Origin: Nissolia schottii
Taxonomy: Eukaryota; Streptophyta; Magnoliopsida; Fabales; Fabaceae
Direction: 5' to 3'
Assembly (NCBI GenBank): GCA_003254905.1
Contig: QANU01043359.1
Location: 78,911 to 142,910, forward strand
Length of the DNA stretch: 64,000 nucleotides
Position 1 is the stretch's first letter. Each line of letters begins with the position of its first letter. The position numbers were made by a program, and so were the translations under genes. Below the pieces are notes generated by a model, which saw only the letters and a program-made list of their open reading frames with translations, was not told where the DNA came from and did not search any database. Of this stretch, positions 48,458 to 61,810 are shown piece by piece.

Positions 48458-48643
48458 TATTTTTTTTAGGTTGCCTGCTCGGTATTCAAGAGGCCTTGAC
48501 TAATCCGAATCGACCCGAGTCGCGCACCTGGCTATGGCGGGTGAGTCTCCCAGCGGGGATAACTGCGTACACAAGGTCTCGAACTCGCGACCTTACTTAA
48601 ACGATATCAAGCCGCTTACCACTTGGACCAACCCCGCAGGTGC
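48458..48643 (-). mobile_element. tRNA-derived SINE
   Basis: Minus strand. The 5' part has an A box-like GGTTGGTCCAAGTGG, then a B box in GGTCGCGAGTTCGAGACC, then an unrelated body (ACTCACCCGCC, CAGGTGCGCGACTC) and a 3' end CCTAAAAAAAATAAAA. The target duplication TATATTCAATTT flanks it (48446-48457 and 48644-48655). Length 186 bp. The B box and 12-bp duplication make this a SINE rather than a tRNA gene. It is not in an intron of a recognised gene. Confidence 0.88.
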
Positions 48644-48655
48644 TATATTCAATTT

Positions 48656-49326
48656 GCAACCCTAGCTTTTGCCCTTAAATAAATAAATAAATAAATAGAA
48701 AGATTCATTATTTTGTTTCAGATGAAACAAGTTTTGTTGTTGTGTCCGAGGGGCTGTGGAGACTTTGAAAGGGGGCATATTGCGTGAGGGGTGTGTCTTA
48801 CGCAGGGGACAAAAACAGGGAGAGAAGTGATACTACAGCCTTCTAAAGGGCCTTATTATTTATTAACAACAACTAGGGACACTTGGTTTGGGGAAGGTTC
48901 CCTCCGAACAGTTATTTGTTCCGTGAATCTCGCTCCTTGCTCGCTTCTAAGGGCTCTGTAAATCAATTTGTACTCCAAGTTCACTGTACGATTTTGGGAA
49001 CTTAGATATACTATTTCAATTGTGGCAGTGTGTTTTATTTTTATTTTTTTATGTTCTTATTCTCGTGTTGGTTTGTCAAAATTTGGTATTTTTTATTTTT
49101 GGGTGGATTATATTGGCCCTTCATGCTATTCAATAAAATTACATTAACACCCATTTTATTTATGTAAATTAGAATCATCTCTCCTGACATCTTTTAATTA
49201 GAACAAAGTTAGACAACATTTATTATTAATGATTTTTTTTTTTCGTTGAGATTCTCATATTTTTACACTTTTAAGTCTCTCTTATGCTCAACTAGAAGAG
49301 GCCGCGAAGTTACATAAAAGAGAACA
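48656..49326. other. Spacer between SINE and MULE
   Basis: AT-rich. An (AAAT)n run lies near 48678-48698. No gene seen. Confidence 0.3.
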
Positions 49327-49335
49327 AAAAAGAAT

Positions 49336-50267
49336 GGGTTAATTATGTTTTGGTTCCTGTAAAATTTGAAAGTTTGGTTTTAGTCCATATGTAAAAAATT
49401 TTGTCCCTGCAAAATTGAAATATTAGGTTTTAGTCCCTAGGGTGGGGTGAGGGTTGACTGTGCTGACGTGGCACTGACGCGGCGCGTCACGTGGAATGCC
49501 ACGTGGCATAACCCAAACACCCAACCCATACCCATGACCCGAATCCAATTCTGACCCGACTCGTTTTCAAAAAAAAAATTTGTTCTGCCCCACCCGCCAT
49601 AGCCTCGATTTACCCCCACCCTCTCCTAACCCTTGACCCATCCCCACCCACCCTCTCCTCGGAACTGCTTACCACCCCTCTGCGGTGGTGAACGCGGTGG
49701 GTCACGACGTGGGTGGGGATGGGTAGTGGCAAAGTGGATCACGGCGTCGGTGGGGGTGGGTCACGGCGTGGGTGGCATGACGTGGGAGACTGGGGTTGCA
49801 GGTGCGCTCGGGCTCGACCTGCCTCGACGAAGCTAGCCTTCCAGGTGCGCCCGGGCTCGACGAAGGTGGTGGGCTGTCTTTGCGGGCTACGAAGAGGAGC
49901 GGCGGGGGATGGGGCAGCGCTGGCGGAGGGGTAACGGTAAGGATGGGTAAACGGGTGAGAGGGATGGGTGGGGGTGGGTCAATGGTTAGGAGACAGGGGG
50001 GAAATCGGGGCTGGGTTAGGAGTTATGTTTTTTTTTTAATTAAAAAAAACGGGTCGGGTCAAAATTGGGTTCGGGTCATGGGTATGGGTTAGGTGTTTGG
50101 GTTATGCCACGTGGCATCCCACGTGGCGCGCCGCATCAGCACAGTCAACCCTCACCTCACCCCAGGGACTAAAACCTAATTTTACAATTTTGCAAGGACT
50201 AAAAATTTTACGCAGGGACTAAAACCAAACTTTCAAATTTTACAGAGACCAAAAACATAATTAACCC
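49336..50267. mobile_element. Non-autonomous Mutator-like element, GC-rich interior
   Basis: Inverted arms of about 235 bp (49336-49570 and about 50035-50267), by eye near 88-90% alike, start GGGTTAATTATGTTTT. The 9-bp duplication AAAAAGAAT is perfect on both sides (49327-49335 and 50268-50276). The interior (about 49580-50035) is GC-rich, with GGGTGGGG words on the right mirrored by CCCCACCC on the left, so the whole element can fold back. No transposase. Internal frames are repeat translations. Confidence 0.88.
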
Positions 50268-50276
50268 AAAAAGAAT

Positions 50277-50676
50277 TGTAGTGTACGTTAGATGTGAAAA
50301 TATAAGTGACATAATGAAAAAAAAAAAAAAAACCTTTAATAACAAATTGTGTCTGTTATTATCCGGAGATGTTAACAGATGTGAGTTTAATTTAGGCAAG
50401 AATTTCACTAAACTGCATGAAATGTAAGTACTTTACCCTTATATTTTTTTTATATTACTGTTGCAATCGAGGTGAAAATTTTCACTAATTGGTCCCTTCA
50501 CTGTAATAGCCAACAATCAGGAATCAATTGCCAATTTCGTTGGCTTTTACGTGGAAAAGTGATCATGTTTGAAAGAGATGGTCAATCATAGGGTTTCTGT
50601 TACCCAATTGGTACATCCATTCCATGTGTGACTATGTGCATGACGCTTAATTATGAGCCATGCCATATAAATTATC
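50277..50676. other. Spacer between two MULEs
   Basis: AT-rich with no recognised feature. Confidence 0.3.
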
Positions 50677-50685
50677 AAAAATGTT

Positions 50686-52553
50686 AAAACGGTAAATAGC
50701 ATTAACATTTTTTAAAACTTTCATTTAGTTATAAATAGAGATTTCAATTTTTTTAATATTTCAATTTAATTCTTAAACTTTAACTCATTTGTAATTAGTC
50801 ATTACTAACGGTTAACTCTTTCAATTAAATATTCAAACTACAATAATTCTTTTAGTTAAACTTTATATCAACTTATATTTAGCTTATTATGAAATCTTAG
50901 AAAACGACGTGTCAAGTTCTAATAAGTGCTATTTGTCAAATTTTTAGTGATTGTTTATTAACTTTTTTTCTATTTGATTAAATATTATTTAAAAATGTAT
51001 TAATGTGTTAAAAAAATTAAAGCATATTTAACTATAAATTTAAAATAATCACATTTTTTCTCATACTTAACAGGCACTGTCAAAGTAAACTAAATTAAAC
51101 TTTTTTCACATGATTTATTTTAATAATTTCTAGACACATATTAATATTTTTTAAAATAGGAAAATTAAAAAAAAAAAAGTTGTTAAGAAAATGGTAGGGA
51201 TTTTGATACNATTAAAAAAAAAAGTTGTTAAGAAAATGGTAGGGATTTTGATACTCCTATTTTATAGGAATTTTGGTCTATAATCGCATATGGACCGTTC
51301 ACCACAAAAATCATGTAAGTGTTAAAAGAAGTTAGGGATTACAATGTAATTTCCACATGTTGGAGATCCTTTTAGTGAGAATGCGAGTTTGGAGAGATGA
51401 ATTATAAATGAAATACTAAATAAATTCGAAAGTAGTGCAATACACAAAAACAAATTGATAAACAACAAGAACATAGAGGAATACAAAATGGAAACTAATC
51501 CTATAGAAATTGAAAGACAAAAAAGCAAGTAAAAGGGAATTACTTGATTCTTTTCCTAAACTCGAAAAATCTTAAGATGTATATGTGTGTGTGAGAACAA
51601 GTACTTCTTCCAATTTGATTCATTTCTGGGTGTCCTATTTATAAGCTTCAAATCCTTCCTACATCTTGCCAAGCGTCTTATGAACAATTGGTGCTTGTAT
51701 CTCGCATTTCCACTTCATCCCACTTAGTGAGAATTTCGTGAACCATCTCTCAGAAGTGTATGCACGTTCTCTAATAACCGCTGCTCATTATCCGTACATG
51801 TTGTGTCCCAAATAACTTCTCTTCTGAATTTGATTTCAAAAAGAGACACCAACAGTTGTCTTTTTCTCCGTACCTCTTTGTAGGACAACATGAAGTGATC
51901 ACTATTATAAAAAGTACTAAAGTCTCATACATGGTTGCCACTTTAGATTGACAAATATTCAACCTTTTTACCAGTCGACCACTTAATAAAAAGTCTCACA
52001 TAGGGTCACCATCTTCAGTTGACATGTATTCGACCTTTTTACAAATCGATCACTTTATATCATTAGGCCAATAGTTGTCCCAAATTCATACCTTTAATAT
52101 CACCTCGATCATTGTTCATTCATTTGGTCGATTAGCATTTTTTGGGTTGGTTTTCATCAAGATGGGATCGCTCAGTTCGACCTTATCCTATATGACCCTT
52201 CATCTTTATTGTTCTCTAGTATTTTACCCAAACACCCTTATCTTAAACCATCATATTTTTTTGCTAGTTATTTTTCTATAACAACTTTATACTCATAAAT
52301 CTTGTTAAATCATTTAGTAATAACATTTTATTCGAAAATTAGAATAGCATAAGAACTTAATTAAAAAAATTTATAACTTTTTGTGATTCTTTGTAAGTGA
52401 ATTAAAGTTTAAGAATGTAATTGAGATATTTCATAGTTAATGGTGGTTATTTGTAAGTAATTGAAAGTTTAAGGGTTAAATTGAAAGATTTAAAAGTTTA
52501 AGATACCTATTTGTAACTGAATAAAAGTTGAAGGGGTGTAGATGTTGTTTTCC
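50686..52553. mobile_element. Second Mutator-like element, 1.9 kb
   Basis: Inverted ends of about 130 bp: the left AAAACGGTAAATAGC...TTTAGTTATAAATAG corresponds to the reverse of the right TTACAAATAGGTATC...CAACATC. Flanks AAAAATGTT (50677-50685) and CAAAATGTT (52554-52562) form a 9-bp duplication with one change. The interior (51280-52350) may include an LTR piece (CCTATTTATAAGC, GGTCGATTAGC). No coding gene. A 45-bp duplicate at 51164-51254 brackets an N. Confidence 0.6.
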
Positions 52554-53264
52554 CAAAATGTTATTTGTACACTAAAAGAAGCTACTCAAATAGAGAAATA
52601 AGCATTACAAAATAGATGAACAAAAATTGTCAAACACAAAAGACAAGCAATAGTAAACAAATGTTGACGGGCACACAAAAACGTTTAGTAATAATATTCA
52701 TTTCTCTATTTTGTAATGATATTAAACTCACACGTGCATGGACACACAAAAATGTTCGATAACAACGTTGGTTTGTCAATTGTATAATATATATTTCTCT
52801 ATTAGTCAACTGTTTTAGAAATACACAAATAACAAGACTGATAGATTCCTACTTCTATAGTTTCATAATCAATTTTGGGTTTCCCACGAAAAAACTAAAC
52901 ATGTTTAACTATTCAAGCTAACATTGGCTAAGCTCATTTCTTAATCCCAAAGGAAAATTAAGTTTTACTCACTGTCAGTCTAGATTCGATTCACTTTATC
53001 TACAGAGATTTTGAAAATTGATTTATCAAGACAAATTTGCCGTTATAAATGAAACTACATGACATTTAAATTAAGGCTCATTTTAATAACATAACTTATG
53101 AAACTTTTCACAAGACAAAAATTACATTTTCAAATTTTGGTACGTGAGCTTATTAGTTTTTAGAATTTCTTTTGGAAAAGTTAAAATATCTATTTTTTTA
53201 AAAAAATGAAAACACTAAAAAATATATTTTTTATTTGGTAATGTTACATATATACCACATTTTT

Positions 53265-54115
53265 TGTCATTGTACAGCTATCGTACACGTATATAAGGTA
53301 TATACAGTGGCACCTATGTGCACAAATAATTTTACATAGACGCACACATTTTTTTGAATACAGAACTAAATCAAATCAAATCCAAGACATATTAAATAGT
53401 GAAAAATAATTACCACACTCTCTCTCTTGCTCCTCGCTCATACTCTAAGCGTGTGAACTCACCCTCTATCATGCAAACACATTTTAAAATAAATACACAA
53501 ACTTTTAAATTGACGCGCACAAGTGTTTGAATAACAAAAAACAAAGAAAATAACGGAAATGAAGACGAAGAAGAAAACTTTGGTACTTACATGTACAGAC
53601 TTTTGAAAAAGAATGAACAAACATTTCTACACACATACACAAACTTTTGGACAATGCCAGAAATGAAGAATATGACAGAAATGAAAACGAAACGAAAACG
53701 AAGACGGAGAAGAAAACTTTGGTGCTCACATGTAAAAACTTTTGAATAACACTGCACAAACTTTTGAACAACTAGAAATAAAGAATATGACGAAAACAAA
53801 AAAATTATGGGATTCATAACATCTTGTGAATAACAAAAAACAAAGAAGAAAAAATGAAAAAAAAATTATATTAAGATAGTGTAAGCGATAAATGAAGAAA
53901 AAACAAAGATGAAAAAAATAGTGTTTGTGATAAATGAAGAAAAAATGAAGAAAAAAAATGGAGAGTGGGAGAAAATAAAGAAAGAAAAAAGAATAAAAGA
54001 AGAAGAAGAGTGTAAGGGAGAGCGAGAGAGTAGATGCTAAAACAATATACACATAACATTTTTGTTTTTTTATTAAAAATAACTTATTTATTATACTTTT
54101 CAAAATTACTTTCAT
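53265..54115. repeat. AT-rich repeat with CACAAACTTTT words
   Basis: Repeats of ACACAAACTTTTG, TTTTGAATAACA, GAAATGAAGA and AAGAAAACTTTGGT. Reverse-complement relative of 44.28-44.99 kb. Long minus-strand frames here are Phe/Leu-rich translations of the repeat. Confidence 0.6.
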
Positions 54116-57100
54116 ATAAAAACTTAGATAAATTGTTAATTTACCCTTAAATGTACTTTGTTATGTGATAACTTTTTTTTAAAAAAAATTGCAGTTCAAC
54201 TAATTGAATGACAAGAATATTAATTACGCTCCTTGTAGTTTATTTTAAAAAAGCAGGGAATCTGTTTCCGACTTACTAGTCATGTTTCCTTCTTTCAATT
54301 TTTTATTTTAAGTAAAAAAAAAAACCAAAAGAGCAATAATAGAAGTGAGTAAAATGATGAAAACAGAGTTGAGATCAATTCCAATATTATTCAATTTATT
54401 TTTGGGACAAATTCAAATATTCATTGCAATTCTAATTAAATGGTGAACAGAAATATAAATGGGTAGAGTATTAAAAGTTTGGAAATGGGTATGGATAAAA
54501 TAAGATTTGGCTCAAACCACAATCAATAATGTATAACTCATGTCCATAGTTTAAAAAGAACAAGATGTATACGCATTTTCCAAATACATCTGGACCAGCT
54601 AGTTATAATTTTTCATTTTGTTGCTTACTTAAAAATGTTGCTTGTGTATTTTTTCCTTTTGAATTCTTGTACACAACCGAGTGCATACGAAAAAAAGCAA
54701 TTAGACTAGTGGGATTGTTGATGAGAAAACTATGACATATATGATCGACAGGTAGGGTGTCACATTGCAAAACCTTCTCACTCTCTCTCACACAAACACA
54801 CATGCACATCCACGTGTATTACTAACCTAAGATTTATCACATCCAAATCTAGTCTTTATCTTCAAGTAGTTGGAGGAAGGCAATGCAAGTTGATTGATTA
54901 AACCCCACTTTTTTAATAGTGCCTAATGAAATTGGACCCACCATAGAAGAGAAGGGGGAAAATATTTGTGGCTACCCATTCCTATGTGGATCATGCTGAA
55001 GCACTTTGGGTTTTCCCTTGAAGATATTGTTGAATCACCTAGATGGTGACCATAATTAGTGATTCCAAACACCAATTCTTTATTTTTTTTTTCTTTCTTT
55101 AACTTTTTAAACCTAAATTCATGAAATTTTGTCATTTTTTCATGTTTTATATAATTTTAACAAACTTTTTATCAATTAAATTATTGAAAGAGTCAACTTG
55201 TATAAGATTTACAAATTTGTGGACCATTTGAACTTATGAATTATTTCTTCACAAATATTTTATTGAAAAATATTAATGTATCTCATTAGATCACATATGT
55301 AGTACAACAATATGTCATATTAAATCATGCAATGGTGACAAAATTATTCAATGAATTTAATTCTAAAAATTATCAAAAATAAATTAAATTTAGTAAAAAA
55401 GAATATTTGCCTTATGAAACTCGTGAAAAACCACTTTAAAAAAAAAGAATTAAGCATATTATACCTTTCCCATACACCTTTAATTAGTCGGACTTTTAGG
55501 ATTTCCACACCCATATCCCATCACAAAATTCCTTGCAGAAATAAAATAATTAGTAATTCATACAATACAACTAATGAGTTTATGACTAAAATTTGAGGGT
55601 GGTGGCCGGGGGCTAGCAGCTAGCAAGAAGCACTATGTGTTGTCACCCTATAAGCATCTAAGGGAAGATTACAAAAGGACACACATGTGTGTGTGTATCC
55701 CCACCAAATTTAGTACTCTATGGTTGATGCTAAATTCAGCAGTCTAGGGACACACCAAAAAGTGTTCATCGGTGTGGTTTGTGAGTGGATCCACCAAAGA
55801 GATATGCATGTAATGTCATGTCCAAGGAAATATTAACATCTCATGCATTCAATTTTCTTCACTTGTTTTGTAATTAGTGATGGAATGCCCTCATGATTAG
55901 CTTAATCTAATTAAGACATGCCTCCTCTCATTAATTAAGATTAAGATTTTGAGAGACACACATCACCGTAAGAGTATTAAATAACAATTAATTAACTAGC
56001 GAATCAAACTCAAAACACCTTAATTAAATTAACCTTGTTATCAATGATTTTTTGGGGGGCATTATGGTTACACCCATGTGCATTATGCTTAACATGCATG
56101 GGATCATTCCGTTGGCGTGTCGAGTGGCAGAGGCAACGGAATTGAAAGAGAGGTTGGGAATCATTCTGTTTGCCTCCATTCCTAAAATTATATATGAAAG
56201 GTTTGATGAAAATTGAAAGGATTCAACATTTGATGTGGATGATGCTTACATGCCTTACATATTTCTAGAATAATTAATATAATGTGCAATGCGTATGTCT
56301 TAGTTTCTAATCTGTCACAAGTGTTGATGGTATGGCATATCTTGGGGATGGTTTTAGTAATGGCAGACAATATTTGATGGCTGAATAAGCAAAATTTGTT
56401 TCCTCAAAAATGGTAAGTAGCTAGCATAAGGCGTAACCTCTGCTCAAATATTCGGTTACAAGGATCATGTATGGTTTCTGTATAGGTTTAGTTGTGTCAT
56501 GTCTTGTAAACTTGTTTGCTCGATGTTTTCAACGATGACATCTTTTTACTCGTAATTCTTTCTTGCTTTTAGTGATTGTTGCTTCCCATGTGTCGATTAT
56601 ATATACGATTTTATGTCATATATTGTTACATATTGATCATGAGAAATCCTTATTAATTAGCATTTGGTTTTATACTTTTCTATTTATCTCCATAATTAAA
56701 CCTTTGCAGTAAAAAAAAATAGAAACAGTAAAAAGATTGATAGAAATTATAGAATAAAAAAAATCTAACATTAAAGGTTTAACTAATAAGCGTTTTAAGG
56801 ACACTTGTTAAGAAATTAAGAAAATGATATTTTCCTTTAAAAAATAAATTTTACATGTTTCTAATGTATTCTGTTACAAGAAAATCAGGCTGGGTTCCGA
56901 GATGTTGCTTGCAACTCCGACCTTGGGTTGAATCCAAGAACTTGAATAGGTGAGACAATGATGGTGGTAGGCTTTGGACGGTGGTGGAGATACCTGCAAA
57001 AGACACTCTAACGCCCAAGTAAGTTTGTAAATAATAGTACGAGGTAAAAATAAAAGGATTCGAATGTACTTCAACATGAAGGGTGTTCATGCATGCTTAT

Positions 57101-57280
57101 ACACCTTGTAGTGACTATGGTAGTTTATGATGCATTTGTAACTATTTGGGCGAGTTTTATTAAGCTAATTATTGCTTCAGTGATGCTCATAAAGGTGAAG
57201 AGATGTTACCATGACTATGCCGATGAGTATTTATTGTAAGAATAATTCTGGGTGGTTATGATTCCCAATCGAGTGAACCA
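54116..57280. other. AT-rich DNA without recognised genes
   Basis: I see no gene, array or RNA gene. The stretch 55590-56300 is less AT-rich and could be regulatory or lncRNA-like, but nothing identifies it. Confidence 0.3.
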
Positions 57281-58620
57281 AGTTTTTGGTATGTCAAGCT
57301 CAGAGTCAACCACTTTGTCGATATGTCAGACTAGTATACATCTCGATCTTATGACATATAAGTCAGCCCCAAATTTGGTCCATAACATAAGCCCCCCAAG
57401 TCAACATGTAACGTAAGTCACATGTTGAGTTTCATTTGTGCCCTACTCGGATAATTTGAGCAATTGAGTCTTTATTCATTTAGGTATCACATGTCAAATT
57501 TGCCTGAGCTATCTGCTTTTTCCATAGCCACTTGTCTTTATAAAGTCATCATGACTTTATAGGGTAGACAAGTTTTGATATGACAGTGACAGACGCGACA
57601 TGCCTACAGTTTTCCCATTGTACCCCTAGATCCATTGAGTGCTTTTACTGTTTTACCCTTGTCTTTTCATTTTCCATGGCAAAGAATAAAGGATAACTTG
57701 TCTAAACCTTAAGATTGCATAATTGGGCCATGTTTGAACAGAATTTCTCAATTTGGCCATATTATGGACAAGTTTAAGCTTGTTTAGCAAGTTAAAAGGT
57801 CAATTCATGTTATAACCATGGGCAACACAAACCAATTAATGCAAACACATGTAAATGCCCTAAGAAACTTGTGCAAAACCTAAAGTTGAGAGTTCAAGCT
57901 CATTTGGAACAAGAACTAGCTTAGGGTTCATTTAAGCTCTTGTTGCATTGTTTTCTCCTTTCAATACCTTAAATCCTTTAGAACTCATTTTCTTCACATG
58001 TTAAGCTTCAAAAACAATTATAGTACCTAATTGAAACTTGTTGAAACCATAACAATTGAGGTTTATGCACATTTTCTCAAAATCACTCTTAAGGTTCCTA
58101 AACTTGTAAATTCATACCCTTTACTTACCAATTTGTCTCAATTCTCATCAATTACAATGTGGAACCATTTAAGTACCTTATTACCATAAGATTACAAGTA
58201 ACTGAGCTTATTCAAAGGCTTAGAATTCAGTTTGGTACAATTATGCTTGAAATTGACCAAAATGCCAGAATTTTCATTTGAAGGCGAAAATGATTGGCTT
58301 TGGAACTCAAACTTTTCAAAATCACTTTTTATTGCTAACCAATCATTGTAATACCTTTCAAAGCATGAATTGGACTTGTTAAAACAGTGAAACTCCAATT
58401 TCTTACAAAAATTGTACTGTAGTCCAATTCCAGGCCCCTTTCTACATGAAAATCCAAGTAATGGTCTTTTCTTCATAATTCATTGAATGATTTGATTCCT
58501 AATCCTTTGAATATTCTCAACAAACTTTATTCAAAAGTTGTGAATTTCATGAAAGCACAAAAGAATTGAAACTTCACAAGATCACACCGTATAATAACTT
58601 AGCATGTAAGAAAACTTAAT
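57281..58620 (-). other. Presumed 3' non-coding part of the Athila-type element
   Basis: Lies after the pol remnant on the minus strand. It is non-coding or too decayed to read. No LTR terminus was found. Confidence 0.3.
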
Positions 58621-60634
58621 AAGTACTCACAAACACTGGGTTGCCTCCCAAGAAGCACTTCTTTAACGTCATTAGCTTGATGCCTGGTTTGCTTTGTTAA
58701 GGTTCATCCAGATAAGCCACCGCTGGAATGGTTCTAGGTCTGTCTTCACCGAGATAAGGTTTTAATCTTTGTCCATTAACCACCCAAGTTGATTCTTTCT
58801 CACAGTCCCATAGCTCTACAACTCCATGAAGCTTGACTTCCTTGACCATAAAGGGGGCCGACCACTTTGTTTTAAATTTTCCAGGGAATAACCTCAACCT
58901 GGAATTGAATAAGAGAACCAGTTGGCCCGGTCGAAGTTCTTTTCCACAGTCTTGTTGTCATAGTACTTCTTCACTTTTTCCTTGTAGACCGTGTTTGATT
59001 CATATGCTTGCAACCTTATTTCCTTCAATTGGTATAGTTGGGTCTTTCTTTTTGCACCTGCACAAGCTAAATCAAAGTTTAGAAACTTTAAAGTCCAATA
59101 GGCTTTATGCTCCAATTCTACTGGTAAATGGCATGATTTACCATAAACCAATTGAAATGGAGTTAATCCTATTGGTGCCTTATAAGCTGTTCTATAGGCC
59201 CATAGAGCATCGTCAAGCTTGAGAGACCAATCCTTTCTTGAGTTTGTTACTACTTTTTCAAGGATTTTCTTGATGTCCCTATTAGAAACCTCTGGTTGAC
59301 TATTGGTTTGAGGATGATAAGGTGACGCCACCTTATGTCTAACACCATAATGCTCTAACGCCTTAGCCAGCTGTGAATTCACAAAACGAGATCCACCATC
59401 ACTTATAATAACTCTTGGTGCTCCAAAGTGGTTGAAAATGTTCTTTTTCAGAAATTTAACCACAGTTTTGCTGTTAGCCTTGGGAGTTGCTAAGACTTCC
59501 ACCCACTTTGAAACGTATTCAATAGCTACCAAGATATACTCATTGTTGAATGATGATGGGAAAGGTCCCATGAAATCCATGCCCCAACAGTCAAAAACTT
59601 CAACTTCTAGGACGCTTTGTAAAGGCATTTCATTCCTTTTTCCAATACCTCCTGATCTTTGGCATGCATCACAATTTTTCACATGGTTATATGCATCTTT
59701 GAATAAGGTAGGCCAAAAGAAACCAGATTGGAGGACTTTTGCAGCCGTCCTTTCTCCATGTAGTGTCCACCACACGGTGAATTGTGGCAATGCCATAAGA
59801 TACTCTTGGCTTTGTCGAGAGCTACGCATCTTCCCAACAACCCATCAGCTCCAATCTTGAACAAGTATGGGCCATCCCATATATAGTAGGTAGCATCTCT
59901 GAGGAACTTCCTTCTCTGGTGGTAATTAAAATCCTCGGGAATTACACTTGCAGCTGTATAGTTGGCCACATTTGTAAACCATGGCCTTTCCTGGACCAGG
60001 AACAGCTTCTCATTTGGAAATTCTTCTTCAATCTCTCCCTCCTTGACAGTAACATCTTCATTTGTTAATCTGGATAAGTGATCTGCTACAAGGTTCTCCT
60101 TGCCGCTCTTGTCTTTGATTTCCAGGTCGAATTCCTACAATAGCAAAATTCATCATATTAGTCTAGGTTTACTGTCAGGTTTTGTTAGAAGGTACTTAAT
60201 GGCTGTGTGATCAGTGTAAATTATAAATTTTAAGCCTATTAAGTAACTTCTAAACTTTTCTAATGCATACACTATGGCTAGCAATTCTTTTAGTTGTTGC
60301 ATAATTTATTTGTGCTTCATTCAAAACTTTGCTAGCATAGTGTATCGCGTGAAAAACTTTTTCTTTTCTTTGACCCAACACTGCTCTTACTGGATAATCA
60401 CTGGAGTTACACATTAATTCAAATTTTAGTTTCCAATCCAGTGCAATGATTATGGGAGCAGAGGTCAAACTCACTTTCAACCTTTCAAAAGCAATAACAC
60501 AGTTATTGTCAAAAATAAATGGGAAATCCTTGTTCAGCAGATTGCTTAGAGTCTTGGCTATTTTGGAGAAATCTTTAATAAATCTCCTGTAGAATCTAGC
60601 ATGTCCTAGGAAACTTCTGACTCCAAAATGGGAT
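58621..60634 (-). pseudogene. Ty3/Gypsy (Athila lineage) RT end, RNase H and integrase, broken
   Basis: Minus strand, reading from 60634: RSFLGHARFYRRFIKDFSKI (RT end); RNase H ([63 protein letters not shown]); integrase zinc region, split by a frame shift near 59770 (NCDACQRSGG); catalytic core (WGMDFMGPFPSS, VIISDGGSRFVNSQL, HPQTNSQPEVSNRDIKK with all three acidic residues); then LVYGKSCHLPVELEHKAYW; and the end ...RLKPYLGEDRPRTIP. The conserved GGGAGGCAACCCA follows pol at about 58633. RT is cut off at 60634. Gag, protease and LTRs are missing or unseen. Confidence 0.85.
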
Positions 60635-61810
60635 CAAAACGTCTCTTTTTGGGTCCCGAAACAACTCGTATCGCGCTTGGAATACCCGTGCAGCGACACG
60701 TCGCCGCCACACCTTGCCACCACATGCCACGTGCTCTCCCCACGTGGCAGCTGCAGCTTCCTCTACACTCCATGTGGCCAAACACGGCCAGCACGTGCAG
60801 CCCATAAGCATGTCAAATTTACATGCATGATGACAAGTCATCCTTGGTCAAGCTTCCTTACTTTTCCTTCAAATTTTATTTAATTAAATCCCTAAAATTA
60901 ATCTCAAACACTCAGCAACCGAAGCATTATATCACAGCTCTCTCTTCATTTAATTCCAATTCCTTTCTTTTCTTATATACATAAAAATATGGCAAAGTAA
61001 GCAAACCGTAGCCTTACATGCACATCCCATAGTTTTCTTTCTTTTACCTCAACGTTCATTTCCTTTCTTTTCCTTGGCTTTGCTTCTTTGTTTCCTTTCT
61101 TTGAAGACTAAAACATTGCACTCAGCTGACACTTATGCTCATTTCAATTCATTTCCTCGAAATACTAAGCAAAGCAAAGCAAGCAAGGCAAAACAAGCAA
61201 GCAAACCCCCATATCCTCGGCAATACTAGCTTATGATTCCATGGTTTTTATTTCTTTCGCTAGCTAATGGGTTTTGTCCCTTTATGGGTTTTCCCAACGG
61301 GAGTTTTTAATGAGGTTCAACTTTGACCTTGTTGTGTATAGTGTTGTCGCTTGTTGTGGTGGCTTTAGGTTGGCTAATCTGTGTTGCCAGTTGCGGGTAG
61401 CTTTTGGTCATAAATTATTCGGGGCTATGCTGGTTGTACGGTTGGTGTACTTTATTTTGTTTTGCCCTATATGGATTTGTTTATAATATTGGTTACTTAT
61501 CAATATATATGTGTGTGTGACTTTTGAAAAAAGTAAACGTGGGACTTACTATTTTTCTTATCCGACAATGCATGATTGAGTGAAACTATTTTATCTTAAC
61601 CGTTAATAACAATTCAACTCAAAGTGTAAACCAAAGAAAGTCCTCCAATTTTTAAGTTGTCTTATATCTACTCATTTGGCGTGGGAATTTGAGTTACTCT
61701 ATATATATCATTAGATGAGATTTTAGTGAGGCTCACACCTTAATGGAATCTTGTCCCATAGTGAATATTGAGTGAGTTGGCACAATATCGCACACCAAAT
61801 GAGTGCTAAT
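60635..61810. other. Unassigned DNA between pol remnant and LTR copy E
   Basis: Left part is GC-richer (CGTGCAGCGACACG, CCACATGCCACGTGC), perhaps part of another LTR. Right part is AT-rich with a GCAAAGCAAGCAAGGC-type run at 61165-61205. No gene recognised. Confidence 0.3.

Noticed and set aside
48560..48643. Stand-alone tRNA gene
   Set aside because: A and B boxes are there, but a tRNA fold is not, and the unit has a tail and target duplication of a SINE.
49633..50092. Gly-rich proteins
   Set aside because: Translation of the GC-rich core of a foldback MULE.
53587..54115. Phe/Leu-rich membrane protein
   Set aside because: Arises from GAA/AAG-rich repeat DNA on the opposite strand; no conserved pattern.
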